64,000 nucleotides of DNA. Source: Halichoerus grypus (Eukaryota; Chordata; Mammalia; Carnivora; Phocidae). Of this stretch, positions 24,764 to 36,408 are shown one piece after another. Position 1 is the stretch's first letter; every line of letters begins with the position of its first letter. The notes under the pieces were generated by a model. That model saw only the letters and a program-made list of their open reading frames with translations, was not told the origin of the DNA and did no database searches. The position numbers were made by a program, and so were the translations under genes. The stretch is taken from the NCBI RefSeq assembly GCF_964656455.1, contig NC_135712.1, forward strand, positions 94,216,294 through 94,280,293, given 5' to 3'.

Positions 24764-24949
24764 TTTTTTCTGCTCACTCTTGGTTTCGTCAATCAGTATG
24801 ATAGACGATAAGTCCTGACTAGAGCAGCCCGCGTCCTGCTCTCTCACGGTGGGTAGCATGTTGTGGTTGGCGCCGAGCAGTCGGAGGATCGCCCGCATCA
24901 GGAGCACCAAGGGGATGAGGTTCCGAGCAGACTTCCAGCAGCCGGCTCC
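24764..24949 (-). other. Unassigned 62-codon open frame in CpG-rich DNA (possible terminal exon)
   Basis: Reading the minus strand from 24949 down to a TAA at 24763-24761 gives 62 codons without a stop. The preceding in-frame stop is at 24952-24950. The predicted peptide has a hydrophobic, helix-compatible segment (LIPLVLLMRAILRLLG, about residues 11-26), then a polar, acidic/serine-rich C-terminus ending DETKSEQKK. An AG preceded by a moderately pyrimidine-rich stretch (cctgcctgctattctctgag on the minus strand, ending at 24949) could act as a splice acceptor, and AATAAA overlaps the stop. I do not recognise the protein. A second minus-strand frame (24819-25010) overlaps it, and in GC-rich DNA two such frames can be open by chance. 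Treat as a weak exon candidate only. Confidence 0.15.
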
Positions 24950-25000
24950 TCAGAGAATAGCAGGCAGGAGTGTTATCAGCCCGGAGTGTAGTTGCCAAGA
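24825..25000. other. Small CpG-rich patch
   Basis: About eleven CpG dinucleotides fall in roughly 170 nt (for example ccgcgt, ggcgccgag, gtcggaggatcgcccg), against very few in the surrounding AT-rich DNA. It is shorter than a standard CpG island. It could be a small promoter or enhancer, or the GC-rich part of an exon. Confidence 0.5.
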
Positions 25001-28000
25001 AACTGACCACACATTAGTAGCTTTGTTTGGGTAGAGTCTAAGGGGGCTGTAGCTCACCGACTTGAGACACTTTCTGTTAAATCATCCCTGGCTTTAAGTG
25101 TTAAAAGAAAGCTTGTTCGAAAAGAAACCATGGCTGATTGCCGCAGGCAGTCCTATCACAAGGATCGCGAGTTAGGGATCTGTAGGGTTACTTGAGGAGT
25201 GCAGATGGACATCAATTAAAAAAGAAAAAGAAAAAAAAAAAAAAAGGAAGAAGACTCCCTTCTTGGGTCTGCCATTTACTTCTAAATAAGCTATCTCCTC
25301 ATGTGCAAAAAGACATTAGAAATGCCTTTAAAAGAAATCTATATGCACAATGGGGAGCTTTACTTAGTTGGTGACATATGAAACACTGCTCAGTAAGCCA
25401 GCAGCTCATCAGATAAATGGAATTTCCTGAATGCTATTCACAGATCACTAATGTTGTTTATCTTCTCTCTCAGTGCTAGTACTTTTTTACATTTCGTTCT
25501 AGAAGAAGATTTTTACTGTATTTCACTCATTGGAAACTTTTAGAAAACCTTTTTGAGTATTGCTCGTTTTTTTGTAAACCCATTTTGTCAAAGCTCGGAG
25601 ACTGAAAAAATCAAGAATGTCCTGACTTGATTCACTGAAGTAGCCAAAGTGAAATTCTTTTGATATCTTGTGATGCAACATTGGTCAAACATTTCCTGTT
25701 CAACATTTTTTTCCTAGGTATTAGTGGTTCTTTTCCCAAGAACAAATGCTTTGGAAATCTGGGGCTGTCTATTTTTGTAAGAAATTTCAAATAAGTGATC
25801 AGCACACCTTACCCCAAAGTAATACTTCTTGATAGGAAGAGTAAGGCAAACTTGACAGTTCTCTGTGTAGACAATTTCTCTCTGTTTTAGAAATTACACT
25901 AATGTATGGAATGTTTCCCCCTTACCTTAAGGTACATTCTGTAAACAAAATGAATACTTTCTGATTATAACCCTCTCTATCTGGTGTTACTACTTATAAC
26001 TGCTGATGTATGTTAAGGTGAAACTTAACACTGGAATATTAGTTTTATTTCAGTTAATTATGTTACTAAGAGCTCATGAACCCAAAGATTTAGGGTTGGT
26101 CTGTTTCTAGTTATCCTGCCAAGTTTTTTACTTGATGGAGGGGGTCTGTTTCATTCTACTTGGCCTCTCCACCTTTGTAACCCCTGGTTTCCTCTTTTCC
26201 TGAATCACAAGGCTACGTTCTCCCCTTCTGTGAGAAGATTGAACGCTTGTTCAACTCCAAAATGACTATGGTCACAAAATATCAACAGTGATTTTTAATA
26301 GATCTTTGCCTATCAAAATATTGTTGCTGAATAATAGGGTAAAGGCAGTTGTGGCTGCTGATAGGAAGGAATCTGACTATTAATAAAAAGCAGACAAGGG
26401 TCTTGAAACAGTACTTCCACTGTTACAATTTAGACACTTTATATTACTTTATTTAGTGCAACACCTGCAGCTACTCACATTGCTGGTGGCTGAAATAATC
26501 CAGGTCCACGCTGAGAGAGTATTACAATTTCATTGTGCTATTTGTGCTTACTGTTTAAGCCTTTCTCACAGGAGAAAGCATTAGCTAAGTGTACAGTAGA
26601 TAATAAAAAGGGGGATTGGGGCTCATCTGTTCCCCTTAAATCTGTCTAATAAAAATCTCCCTTTGTAATGAGTGTTTGACTCCTTTTCTACCACTGGCTG
26701 GCACCTGGAGGTGGGTAGTGGCACAAAGGACTGGCCTTTTTTGAAGTTTTTTTCAAATGTCCCCCCATTTCGTGGTTTTATGGATTATGCCCTCTTCTGA
26801 GCCTTGGAAACAGTATACACTTCCTAAGATCCACTTCTGCAGATGCTATAATAGATTTCGGATGGAAGATGTTTGCCATCTCAGCAGAAGGAAGAGGGTG
26901 CCTCATTTTAAGGCAATAATAACAAGCCATTCTTCATCTTTAATTGACAACTTAATTTGGATTTCAGACTGGTCCCTTTTAGTGATGCGCTAGTCTGATT
27001 TTGACCCCAAAGCGCTGATAATCATGAATCCAGAGTCATGGTCTATAAAATGTTCAAGTTAAGCAAATTTCTACTTTTAGGCATAAAGATGTGGGGTGAA
27101 GGGTGGGGGCCGTGGGCTGAAACCAAGCCAGAGGTCATTTCTTCCTCATCTATGTTAGAACAGCTCAGAGTTCAGGGGGATTCATACCCTTTTGACTTTA
27201 ATTGCTCTGGGCCCACTGAGGCAAAGCAATGGTGCTCTATTTGTTTTGGGGTCAAGGAGGCAATCACAAAGGCTTTCAGAATATTTTCAAACATTTGGGG
27301 GAGATAAACAGTTTTCAGACATTTTATAATCATAAAACTAGTTTCTAGATAGTTGTCTAATTTCCTAAACCATGCTTGCTGAAGTTTATTTGGTTATTGA
27401 AACATTAAGCTTAACCAGTCATGTTCTTTCTACTTTATGAAAATGTAGACAGGAAATTATCAGCAAATTGCTCGTTTAGAATTAAAGACAGGAAATGAAC
27501 TTCAGCAGTTGAATTCTTGTAGTAAAAAGCTTCTGCCTAAAGCATAAGTAAAGCCAGCAAACCTTGCTTTTATTTTTAAGTCTGGGCTTTGTTATATAAA
27601 CACAATAGATTTAAATACTCTGTCCTTTTTCTCCTCGATATTTCCATATTGCTTTTTACAGTATCCACAAATGTTTCTGTTACTAATTTCCTTGTAATTT
27701 TTAAAATGTAACTTGTGCTTCCATACTTTACTTCTTTGGAAAAATACCATTTCTTGAATTACATTAATGGATCAATGTAGGATACGACTCAGAAATTGTA
27801 ACTTCGCTGATTTATTTATTAGGGCATCCAAAAAGGTGAACATCTCCTTGTTTCCATAGTCGTTTTTATCTGAAATTCCAGAACTTGTTATTGAAATCTT
27901 GATTATAATATGTTTTAGTACGTATTCCTAAATAGTTAATAACTTTCCCTGAGGTGAACTTTTGAAATTATTCCTTTTGATAGTTATTACCTAGATTTTA

Positions 28001-29500
28001 TTCTTTATATATTATATTGGTAGTATGACCAATATATCAGTGGTATCTACAAAATAATTCTTGTACTTAATTTTCTTTTATATTTTTGTTTTGCCATTTT
28101 TATTTCTTTCTATATTTCAAATACTCTAATATTCTTTAAAGTTCCCTTTATTGGTGTTACATTATTTAAATAAACCACAGACATAATTCTCCTCCAACAA
28201 AATGATTTGTACCATGTCTGACTATTTTGATTACCTTTAAGGAGAAATGAACTGCTTTGGATTAAACAAGAAAGAACCCCAAGCTGTAGCCAAACTTTGA
28301 ACCATTTACTCAACTTAACTTGAGGAAGTTAGAAAATTCTGGTTTTGTGATCAGTTTAAATTTCACTTTTATAGCAATTCATGTTTATTAACACTTCGTT
28401 TAGAATTTTAGAACCCATAAGCGGTGAGAATTACTCTACATTCCAAACTACATATATTATTAATCTATTATTGTAGGTTCTTATTGCATATCTGTCAGTG
28501 TGAAGATGTAATATATTCAAATGAGATTTAAGTAATACAAGACATTCTTGGTATTTATTTGGTGTTAAAGTTTTATAGGATCAATCATATTAAATTTTAG
28601 CACATGTCAGTTTATAGTATTTTGTTAAATGACTACTAAGTAGTGGATGCAAATATTCTTGATGTTGTTCTACTGCCATTTTGAAGGTGAAAACTCACTT
28701 TTTTTCTTTCTTAATATTCAAACTAAAAATTCCTTTAATTGGTTTCCATAGAAGATCTTATCCAAGAGAAAGTTGATTTTCTAATCAGATTTGGTAGGTG
28801 GGGTCAGCTTTATGCCTGGTGAAGATTTTTATAATGAAGTCCCGGGGATATTCTAGCTAAACCTTTGGGAGAGATTGCCTCCGAATTGTTTCATTTAGTA
28901 TTAGTTTTTTCAGTGGTACATTTGTAGGGTTTTTGTTTGTTTTGTGATTTCTGTTTGGGTTTTCCTTACCTTAATATGAAGTACATTGTAAGTTTTGTCT
29001 TGAATATGCCCAAGTATAATATTTTTGTGGTCAGTTCAGGTAGCAAATTATTAAATTTGATGTTTTCCAATGTTTCATAACTCTTTTTTTATCGCTGTGA
29101 ATTTAAACTGTTTTCCTAATGTATGAATCCAGACATCTAATGGCAGAAACATGACATATTCTAATTAGCAAGAGGTTTGACTTAAACCTTAAATTCAGAC
29201 TAGAGCTGGCGTGTGAGGATAATTATCAACATTTATTAATTTAAGAGATTTTTGAGGAAGTCTTTGTTTTTGTAGGAGAAAAATATCTTAATGGTAGAGA
29301 GTAATAAAAGTGAAATTAGACGCTAATATTGAAAACCCCAGGATAAATTTCCAAGGGTGTTGGACTTTAAAGAAAATGAGTGAGCTGTATTTATAACTTT
29401 AAAATTAGCTAGTAAGATTTATTTTAGACTTTTGCTCTGCTGTACAATTATGTGAAGTGATGTTTGGAGGGGACCCTTGCACTTATGGTGGATATCCTTT
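25001..29500. other. Long AT-rich tract with no recognised repeat or gene
   Basis: About 4.5 kb in which I see no SINE, L2, MIR or coding exon. It begins with an A-rich run at 25208-25247. The 26580-27020 part contains several homeodomain-like cores (taatgag, taattgac, ttaattt, ataatcatg) and may be a conserved element. The 27300-29100 part is very AT-rich. Confidence 0.45.
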
Positions 29501-29740
29501 TGTTCATTCAACAAATATGTTCATTCAACAACTAGAAGGTGCTGATGGGGACATGGCAGTTACCAAGGCAGATGAATTTCTTGCTCTCATGAAGCTTATA
29601 TTCTAGTTGAGGGAGCCGGTGTATCAATAAAGATTAGTTGACATGGTAATTTGGTGCTATGAAGATAATTAAACTGTTACGAGAGCAAGGGGTTGAGAGT
29701 GATGAGGTAGCACTTAAATTATACCCGATTTTATAGTGAA
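29501..29740 (+). mobile_element. Ancient LINE (L1M-type) 3' UTR fragment with a 17-bp internal duplication
   Basis: The start 'tgttcattcaacaaata' is followed by 'ttgctctcatgaagcttata' and 'ttctagttgagggag', the same motif order as in old LINE 3' UTRs (attcaacaaatatttattga, cctcatggagcttacattct, agtggggg). The first 17 bp are tandemly duplicated (29501-29517 and 29518-29534, two mismatches). Confidence 0.6.
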
Positions 29741-30201
29741 TACTGTAGTGAGTTATGCACTCTTTTTCTGGAGGAAGTCTTTTCGTACTTACTTAGGCAA
29801 TAGCTCTGGCCCCCATGCTTGAGTAGTGAAATGATAAAATTCAGTGTCACTTACATTAAAGCTGTTTCATTTTTAACTGAAGTTATTTAGTTTTTGTTTG
29901 TTTGTTTGTTTAATGATCAGATTAGAGAAATGTTCTCATGGAAGCTAATTCTGAGGGTTTTGCTTGAGTTTAACAGTTCTGAACCATTTTATGATAATTT
30001 GATATATCGTTGTTGTTTCTACAAAGGTTCTTTTCTACTCTTCACATATCATCCTAGTGGATGTTACATTACTTACTGAAGTTTTGAAGTGTTTGGTTCT
30101 GTTTCATCTAGTCAGACTTAATTTAGGAGGAGCTTCATCCAGATGTTTTGTTTATTTGTTCCCCAATTACATGTATGAGATTTCAGAATTTATGAGATCA
30201 C

Positions 30202-30301
30202 AGGTCAAGTGAAAGGTCATAGTTGAGAGGTCAAGTGAGAAGCTAAAATTTACAAAACCAAAGAAATGACAGGACAGTGCCAAATGAAAGGTCAAAAGTC
30301 A
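30202..30301 (+). promoter_or_regulatory. Cluster of nuclear-receptor half-sites (AGGTCA)
   Basis: Exact AGGTCA hexamers occur on the plus strand at 30202, 30214, 30228 and 30289. The last is followed, after one A, by AAGTCA (30296-30301), giving an imperfect DR1 of the type bound by HNF4, COUP-TF and RXR heterodimers. Spacers between the first three are 6 and 8 nt. The repeated 'ggtcaagtga' phrase suggests that local duplication built the cluster. Function is inferred from motif identity only. Confidence 0.45.
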
Positions 30302-33300
30302 AGTGACAGACTCAGTGTAGATGAAAGCAAACGGTGTTTGTTGAACGTCTGAGCGCCCTGAAGTATTCTCAATATTCGTGCACATGAAGTCAAAGGTTCA
30401 TAACCTTGGAATTCACAATTAATAATCATGTGCCACTAGTTATTATAGAAGTATATGTTATTTATTCACAGAGAAAACATCATTACATTAATTAAAAAAG
30501 TTTTTTCATGTATTGATTATCATCAGTCAGGGAGACTCTTTTCCTGAGATAGCTCTTTGAGATGCACACAGAACACCCACATTTGGGAAATTCTGAATAA
30601 CTTTTACTTTTTGTCAGAGGTAGTAAATATACACGTAGCAGATCCTGTGAGATATGAAAAATCTTACATAAAGTCAGTCTGAGAATGGGTTTCCTCTTGC
30701 GCTGACTTCAGATTGGTACTCCCGTGTGGTTTTATTTCTCCGCTTATGTATTCATTTCTCCATTCACTCATTTATTTAACAAACATTAATTGAAAGCCAA
30801 GTCATCTTTGGTTACTTCTATCGCAACACTCTAAGAGAGAGTTTACTTGGGAGAAAAAGTTTCTGCTTGAAATATGGCGGGGGCAGGCTTTCCAAGGTTC
30901 ATGTGTTCACCCACACTTCCTTGATAGTACTTATTTTCTTAAAAAGCAAAATGGTTTGGTCCTAGAACCTATGAGTGAGAAATGGCAAGTTTTTGTCATT
31001 TGGGGGAACTAAGAATGAAGATATAAATGATCTCTGTTTTACGTGACTATGACCTATATTACTACATTATGTTAGTTCTTTCTGTAAAGAAAATATTTTC
31101 CTCTGCCCTGGTAACAGAAACATGGCAGTCTATAGTTCCAACGTGGATATACTGTCATTTATTCATAGAGCCTATCACTTTTTTTTTGAAGAATAGTAAA
31201 CATTATTAATATACTTGGGAATTGTGTATGTGTGTGTGTATGTGTGTGTGTGCGCATTTGTCATTAGCAATAAATGGTTCTTTGTGGTTTAAGGGCATTT
31301 TGTCAGTGATTTGTTTTATAGGTCATACAAAGTGACCATTCTTCAAAAGCTAAGTATTTAAGGGAAGTCTCTTTCCATATTCTAGAAATAAACAGCAACA
31401 TTTTATGACAAACTCAAAAAGTGAATTAATATGTCAGGGATCTCTACTCTAAAAGAAAAATTCACTAAAAAAGAATTTGCTTTATATGGAGCTCTATGCT
31501 GATAGAGCACATTAGACTGAAAGCTTATTAACAGGGAAAAGTCTCATTGATGATAATAGAAGTCAGTGGAAAGTGAGTAAGAATTTAGTCTCTACCAAAC
31601 TATAAAATCAAGCTTTAAATCATAGAATAAGTACTATCATTGTTCAAGAGAAGTGTTTATTTTTCCTAAGTTTTGCCTTTCATATCAGTCTCATAAATTT
31701 TTTTTAATATATACTTTGAAAAGTTAAGGGCAAGCCCTGAAGGGTGAAATATTGCAAACCAATTAAAAACAACTGAAGTGAGATTCTAAAATACAGGAGT
31801 TTTCCAAACTCATGAACAATATTTAGAGAGCTGGTTAATTTTAATTCCTTTGGGAACCTTAAGTCTGGGCATTAATAGGTTTAGAGTGATAAAAAAAGGC
31901 CATATACTGTGCACATATAGATGGTGTTGTCAAAAAAGAAGCAATTAGTGGCAAAGAAAGCGTAAGCATGTACACATATGGTGAGCAGGTTGAAATGTGA
32001 AATACAGCCAGGGATAAGAGCCAATGACAAAAAAGAAGTGGAAGCCGGGCTACTGTTTTCACTTACTTACACAATGGCAAATCCGTGATTTGCACACAAA
32101 CAAGATCAACTTAGTGATTGCAAATCAGGAAAGGACTTTTGGGACGTTTATTAGCTGTTTTTTAAGCAACTAAGAATGTATAGTCCCTGGTTTTCTTTCA
32201 CATTCTACTCTTTCCTTTCTCTGTGTTGCCCTTCCTTTTCTTTTCCCTTTTCTTCTTTTTTTCTTCCCGAAATTGCTTTATACCCCTTCTCCCCGGTCTT
32301 TCACTCTTTCTCTTCCCATGATTTCCTTGGTGACATAATGGACTAAACTGATAGTATAATTCGATTTGCCTAATTTAAAAGTACTGAAGAATCTTGATGG
32401 AATCTAAAATGCTGATTTTTCCCAACCCAAAGAAGGCAGCAGAGATAGGGGCCAGATGACTTTTGACATCTTTCTCAATGGTCACTGTTTGGATGGCACC
32501 CAGTACCTCTTTGGGGGATGGTAAATGCACACCTCCCCAAGCCCCTGTCTATTGTTAGGGCTTCTGTGTCCACCTCAAAATCTTCCTCATCCTCTTCTTT
32601 GAAGAAAATCGTATCTTAAACACATTTCTACAGGAAGTTGACCTGACGGAACGCATTTACATTTCAGTTTTTAAAAGATATGCAGCTGTCGGTATAAAGT
32701 GTAACAAGCAGGTTGTAACCTTATCTACTATGTTATAGATTTTGTGTCACTTTCAAGAGAAATAAGTGGATGTGAAAAGGAAATACATTTAAAAATCTGA
32801 TAAGCAGCAACACATATTTTACTCCTCCAAGTCAGGAAATTGGGGGACATGCACAGGTTCATTTCCAGCATGAAAATCGTATTACCGTGACTAATTGAGA
32901 TGCAGAACGCACTTTACAATGGAAGGCACTATAGTATGGAATAAATAGGAATAATTTTGAGTATCATTCTCCATCTTAACCCTGTTTATTTTGGCTATGC
33001 TTTTCTTCTGGGATGTCATCTTCCCCCAAACCCAATTGTCAAAGCTGGTTTCACTGGCAGAGGAAGAAAAAAAGACAGTCGAGCGAGGTTTAGAGAGCAC
33101 TGCAATTACTTCTGTGTGTATGGAACTGCTTATCTGCCCACAACTGGGTCTGAGGAAACTCTGCTTAGTATTTATTAGGAGTTAAATTTATATGAGAAAA
33201 AAACAGATGCTCAATTTTGCTACCTTTCCTTTTAAAGTTTAATGTGCTGTAAAATACATGAATCTGTACAATTAAGAAGAAGGTGCTTTACCCTTTAAGG

Positions 33301-34310
33301 TGTGCCAAATGCCTTTTGCCCCCTCCTTTTGTGCAGATGCCCTCCTGTTTCTACAAAGCACCCGATAATAAGTCCATCTCCAGATGAGATTCCCAGTACC
33401 ATATGATCCAGGTTGCCATAATGTAGGCGAAACGACCTAAAGAGTTATCCAATGTGATGGCTGGAATCATTTTCTGTATTCTCTGGTGTTGGTCCAGGAG
33501 TGAGCACCACATTGGAGATCCAGGTACTATAAAGAGAATCCTTCAAAAGCAGCTCCAGGGTGCCCCACAATAATTGAAATGTAGGAAAACCAGTATCAGA
33601 CGTCAGTATCTTTCATTTGGATTTGAAAACAGGAAATGACTTGGCATTTCTAATCTTGACTGGGAGACAGGCCCTGACTCCACAATTACAGAGCATAATT
33701 ACTCCAAGCTCGGTCTATGAAGAACCCCCAACTGCTTGTTGAGGACCTGCCAGGAAACTGACCTGGGTGAATGGTCTGGAAGAGAACATGAGGTGACAAG
33801 AGGCTGAGATGCCATTTTCAAGTAAATCTACATGAAAGGGCTGCTTAGAAAGGTAGGGGTTGTTAAAATCAGCTTGGCACAGGGACATACCAGAGTTTAA
33901 GCTGAGAAAAACTGGCAACATGCAGTGTTTGGGGCCTGAATCAAAGATTCATTGAAGCTTTGAATAGTGTGGTGAAAAAAAAATCTTTTCAAGAATTTTA
34001 TTTTTAAAAATCCTCATTTCCAAACCGCACCACAAACATAGTTGAGAATGATGTATATACACGTGTATGTTTTTCAAATGGTTACTGGATTTCCATGTAA
34101 AATGGGGCCATAGTCCCTTATACTCCCTCTGCAACTCATTTCCTCCTGTAAGCATCTTACTCTCTATTGATGTGTCTGATGTTACTTTCCACAGATTCAC
34201 AACTCGCTGTGGTTCTTATGCCAGTCGCAATACATAAGTTCTTTGAAGCTTTCCTTTTTTTTTTCTTTATTTTTTTAAAGATCAACCTTTCAGCTATTAA
34301 GTTGGCTCCT

Positions 34311-34326
34311 AACAAAAGCTTTTGTT
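34311..34326. promoter_or_regulatory. 16-bp perfect palindrome resembling a SOX dimer site
   Basis: The sequence aacaaaagcttttgtt is its own reverse complement. It presents AACAAA and TTTGTT facing each other across four bases, the geometry known for SOXE (SOX8/9/10) dimer elements. The half-sites are not optimal, and A/T-rich palindromes of this size can arise by chance. Confidence 0.3.
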
Positions 34327-34814
34327 GTGGTTTGCTTATATCATGCTTGGAAGGACAGGAAATAATAGGTTACAGTAGTAGAACTGGAAAATTTCAAAAG
34401 ACATGATTCTTGTGTCCAAGTCGTTTTTCACTTTTGTTGTAGAATGGCCTCAAAATGGCAATTTTTGGTATGGTCTTTCAGAAAGCCCACCAGAGTCTGG
34501 AAGAACGTGAAAAGATAAATTCAAGAGAAAAATGAGAAAGGAACCAAACCTTGGAACTGAATTCCTTCTCACGTGACCAGAGAAGGGGAGAAGCTTTGAA
34601 GTCTTTTAAGGGCTCAAGCCACGCTGGCCAGTCATTTTAACTTAGATGTGTTGGGTTGGGGGCAGGGTCATCTACACACACCAGGGCACCATACATGGTG
34701 GGCTTGGACTGCTCAGAACTTGTGCAAGAACGACTTTAAAGGGGCATCATCCAGTGTCCAATGTTAAATGCTGAAAAGACACAGGACTAACAACTTAGAA
34801 GGGAAAAGACTCCT

Positions 34815-35018
34815 TTTTGTTTTTTCTTAAAAAAAAGACTTTATTTATTTATTTGACAGAGAGACAGTGAAAGAGGGAACACAAGCAGGGGGAGTGGGAG
34901 AGGGAGAAGCAGGCTCTCCGCTGAGCAGGGAGCCTGATGCGGGGCTTGATCCCAGGACCCCGGGATCATGACTTGAGCTGAAGGCAGACGCTTAACAACT
35001 GAGGCACCCAGGCGCCCT
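34815..35018 (-). mobile_element. SINEC (Can-SINE), full length, reverse orientation, with 17-bp target-site duplication
   Basis: The plus strand shows the element backwards: a T-rich tail (34815-34828), then ctttatttatttatttgaca, GA-rich DNA complementary to the CT-rich block, 'ctgagcagggagcctgatgc', 'gatcccaggaccccgggatc' and finally the tRNA-like head ending ggcgccc. A perfect 17-bp duplication gaagggaaaagactcct flanks it at 34798-34814 and 35019-35035. Intact duplications and low divergence point to a fairly recent, carnivore-lineage insertion. It sits about 120 nt upstream of an old L2. Confidence 0.97.
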
Positions 35019-35139
35019 GAAGGGAAAAGACTCCTATTGCTGAACTTTGGCATACTGTCCAAACTGGACTAAGTCTATGGGATGAATGCATACATTTGCC
35101 TATTATTTCATTAAGCGACCAATAAAAAATATTGAGAAC

Positions 35140-35648
35140 TTGCTCTAAGGAATAATATCCAAATTCCTTCCCTGGCCATAGGGCCATAGATGATTTGTCT
35201 TTTACCTTCACTTACTTCCTGTACTTCAGCCATGCTGGCTTCTCTTCTGCTCCTCAAAGATTTCTCTTTCTGGGGTGCTTCTCCCAGCTTTTGGTGTGGA
35301 AGGCTCATTCCCATCCTTCAGGTCTTAGCTCAAATATCACTTCCTCAGGAGAGACTTCTCTGACTGCAGCTGTCTAAAGTTTCCTACTTCTGTTTCTTCT
35401 AATCTCATCATCCTGTTTGTTTTATTTCCTTCATGGCACTCACCATAGGCCATAAGTATCTTGTTAGTTTATTTATGTATTTCCTTGTTATGGTGTGTTC
35501 CTCCCCTCTTGCCCGCCCAGAATATAAGCTCCTGAAAGGCAGAAACTTGAGTGTCTTGTTTACTTCCTCATCCCCAGTACTTACTTAGCTGGTGCCTGTA
35601 CAAGTAGGTGCTCAATAAATGTTTTGTGAGTGAATGAATGAATGAATG
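35140..35648 (+). mobile_element. L2 LINE 3' end, about 500 nt
   Basis: Motifs appear in the expected L2 order: 'agccatgctggcttctcttc', 'ttctggggtgcttctcccag', 'ccttcaggtcttagctcaaa', 'tatcacttcctcaggagaga', then 'aatataagctcctgaaaggc' and the terminus 'caagtaggtgctcaataaat' followed by (GAAT)n at 35630-35650. This is the end of the reverse-transcriptase ORF plus the 3' UTR. The reading frame is broken. Confidence 0.92.
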
Positions 35649-36356
35649 AAAAAATTAATAAATGAAAGAACAAAAATATACATACATTAGTGCATGCTTT
35701 CTGTTTCTTTTGAGAAGCTTTCAATCTGTTTCAATAGACACAGCAAAAGGAAAAATAAGAGAAGACAATAATTGTGAGAAATTGGAGATATCAAGACGAT
35801 AGATGCAATAACATCCAGAATGGTAAGAAATATCATTTTGGCCAAGAATATTTTCAGAATCCTTTGTAGAGTAAATACTTCTTATGATGGAATGAACGGT
35901 AAGGGAAGGTATTTAAAGAAAAACGTCTATGAATGATGAGTTCATAAAGCTGGAAGTTCCAAAGCCAAGTTGAAATAGGCTCTATTTCTTTATTGTATTA
36001 TTTTAACACTAAGAACGAATTCCTGCTCATGGTGGGAGAAGTCACTGAAGATCCTATTTGAGCAGGGCGTGTGGAGGAGCAATGCTATATATAGCTGAAA
36101 CTGTCCTCATCCACTATGAAAGTGAGCCAATGATTGGCCATCACAGTGACCAAGTAGGAAATAAAGTCAAGTAGGCCTAGCATAAAAGCTAGACTATGAA
36201 CCCTAAAAGGTAAAAGCCCTACTTTCTCTTTTCAGCAAAAACTTTGAGGCCAACCCAGCCAGTCATTACTGCTACGGGCCCTTTCTGAACAGGATTTAAC
36301 CATTCTAGGAAAGACTTAAATGGGAGAGCTGGGGTTCTGAGGAGAAACCTTAATTT
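35649..36356. other. Non-coding DNA, nothing recognised
   Basis: AT-rich sequence without an open frame of note or a repeat that I can name. Confidence 0.45.
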
Positions 36357-36408
36357 AGAGCCTGACACTTAATAGGTGTTCATTAAACATCTTTTGAATG
36401 ATTCACTA
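36357..36408 (+). mobile_element. L2/MIR 3' terminal scrap
   Basis: The phrase 'gcctgacacttaataggtgt' followed by 'tcattaaacatcttttgaat' matches the shared L2 terminus (gcctggcacatagtaggtgc, tcaataaatgtttgttgaat). Confidence 0.6.

Larger units (their letters stand above)
29741..34814. other. Long non-coding tract, mostly single copy
   Basis: No gene is supported. It holds a TG microsatellite near 31223-31254, a short L2/L1M-like scrap near 30755-30795 (ccattcactcatttatttaa) and the motif clusters listed separately. A pyrimidine-rich stretch lies at about 32195-32310. The small open frames (for example 32891-33185 on both strands) match nothing known. Confidence 0.45.

Noticed and set aside
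24819..25010. Second minus-strand frame and a plus-strand frame (24849-25034) in the CpG-rich patch
   Set aside because: Three mutually overlapping frames cannot all be real. GC-rich DNA has few stops, and none resembles a known protein. The one with possible splice and stop context is kept only as a weak candidate.
34057..34068. 12-bp palindrome atacacgtgtat
   Set aside because: A perfect 12-mer palindrome is expected several times by chance in 64 kb. It contains ACGTG but no further support.
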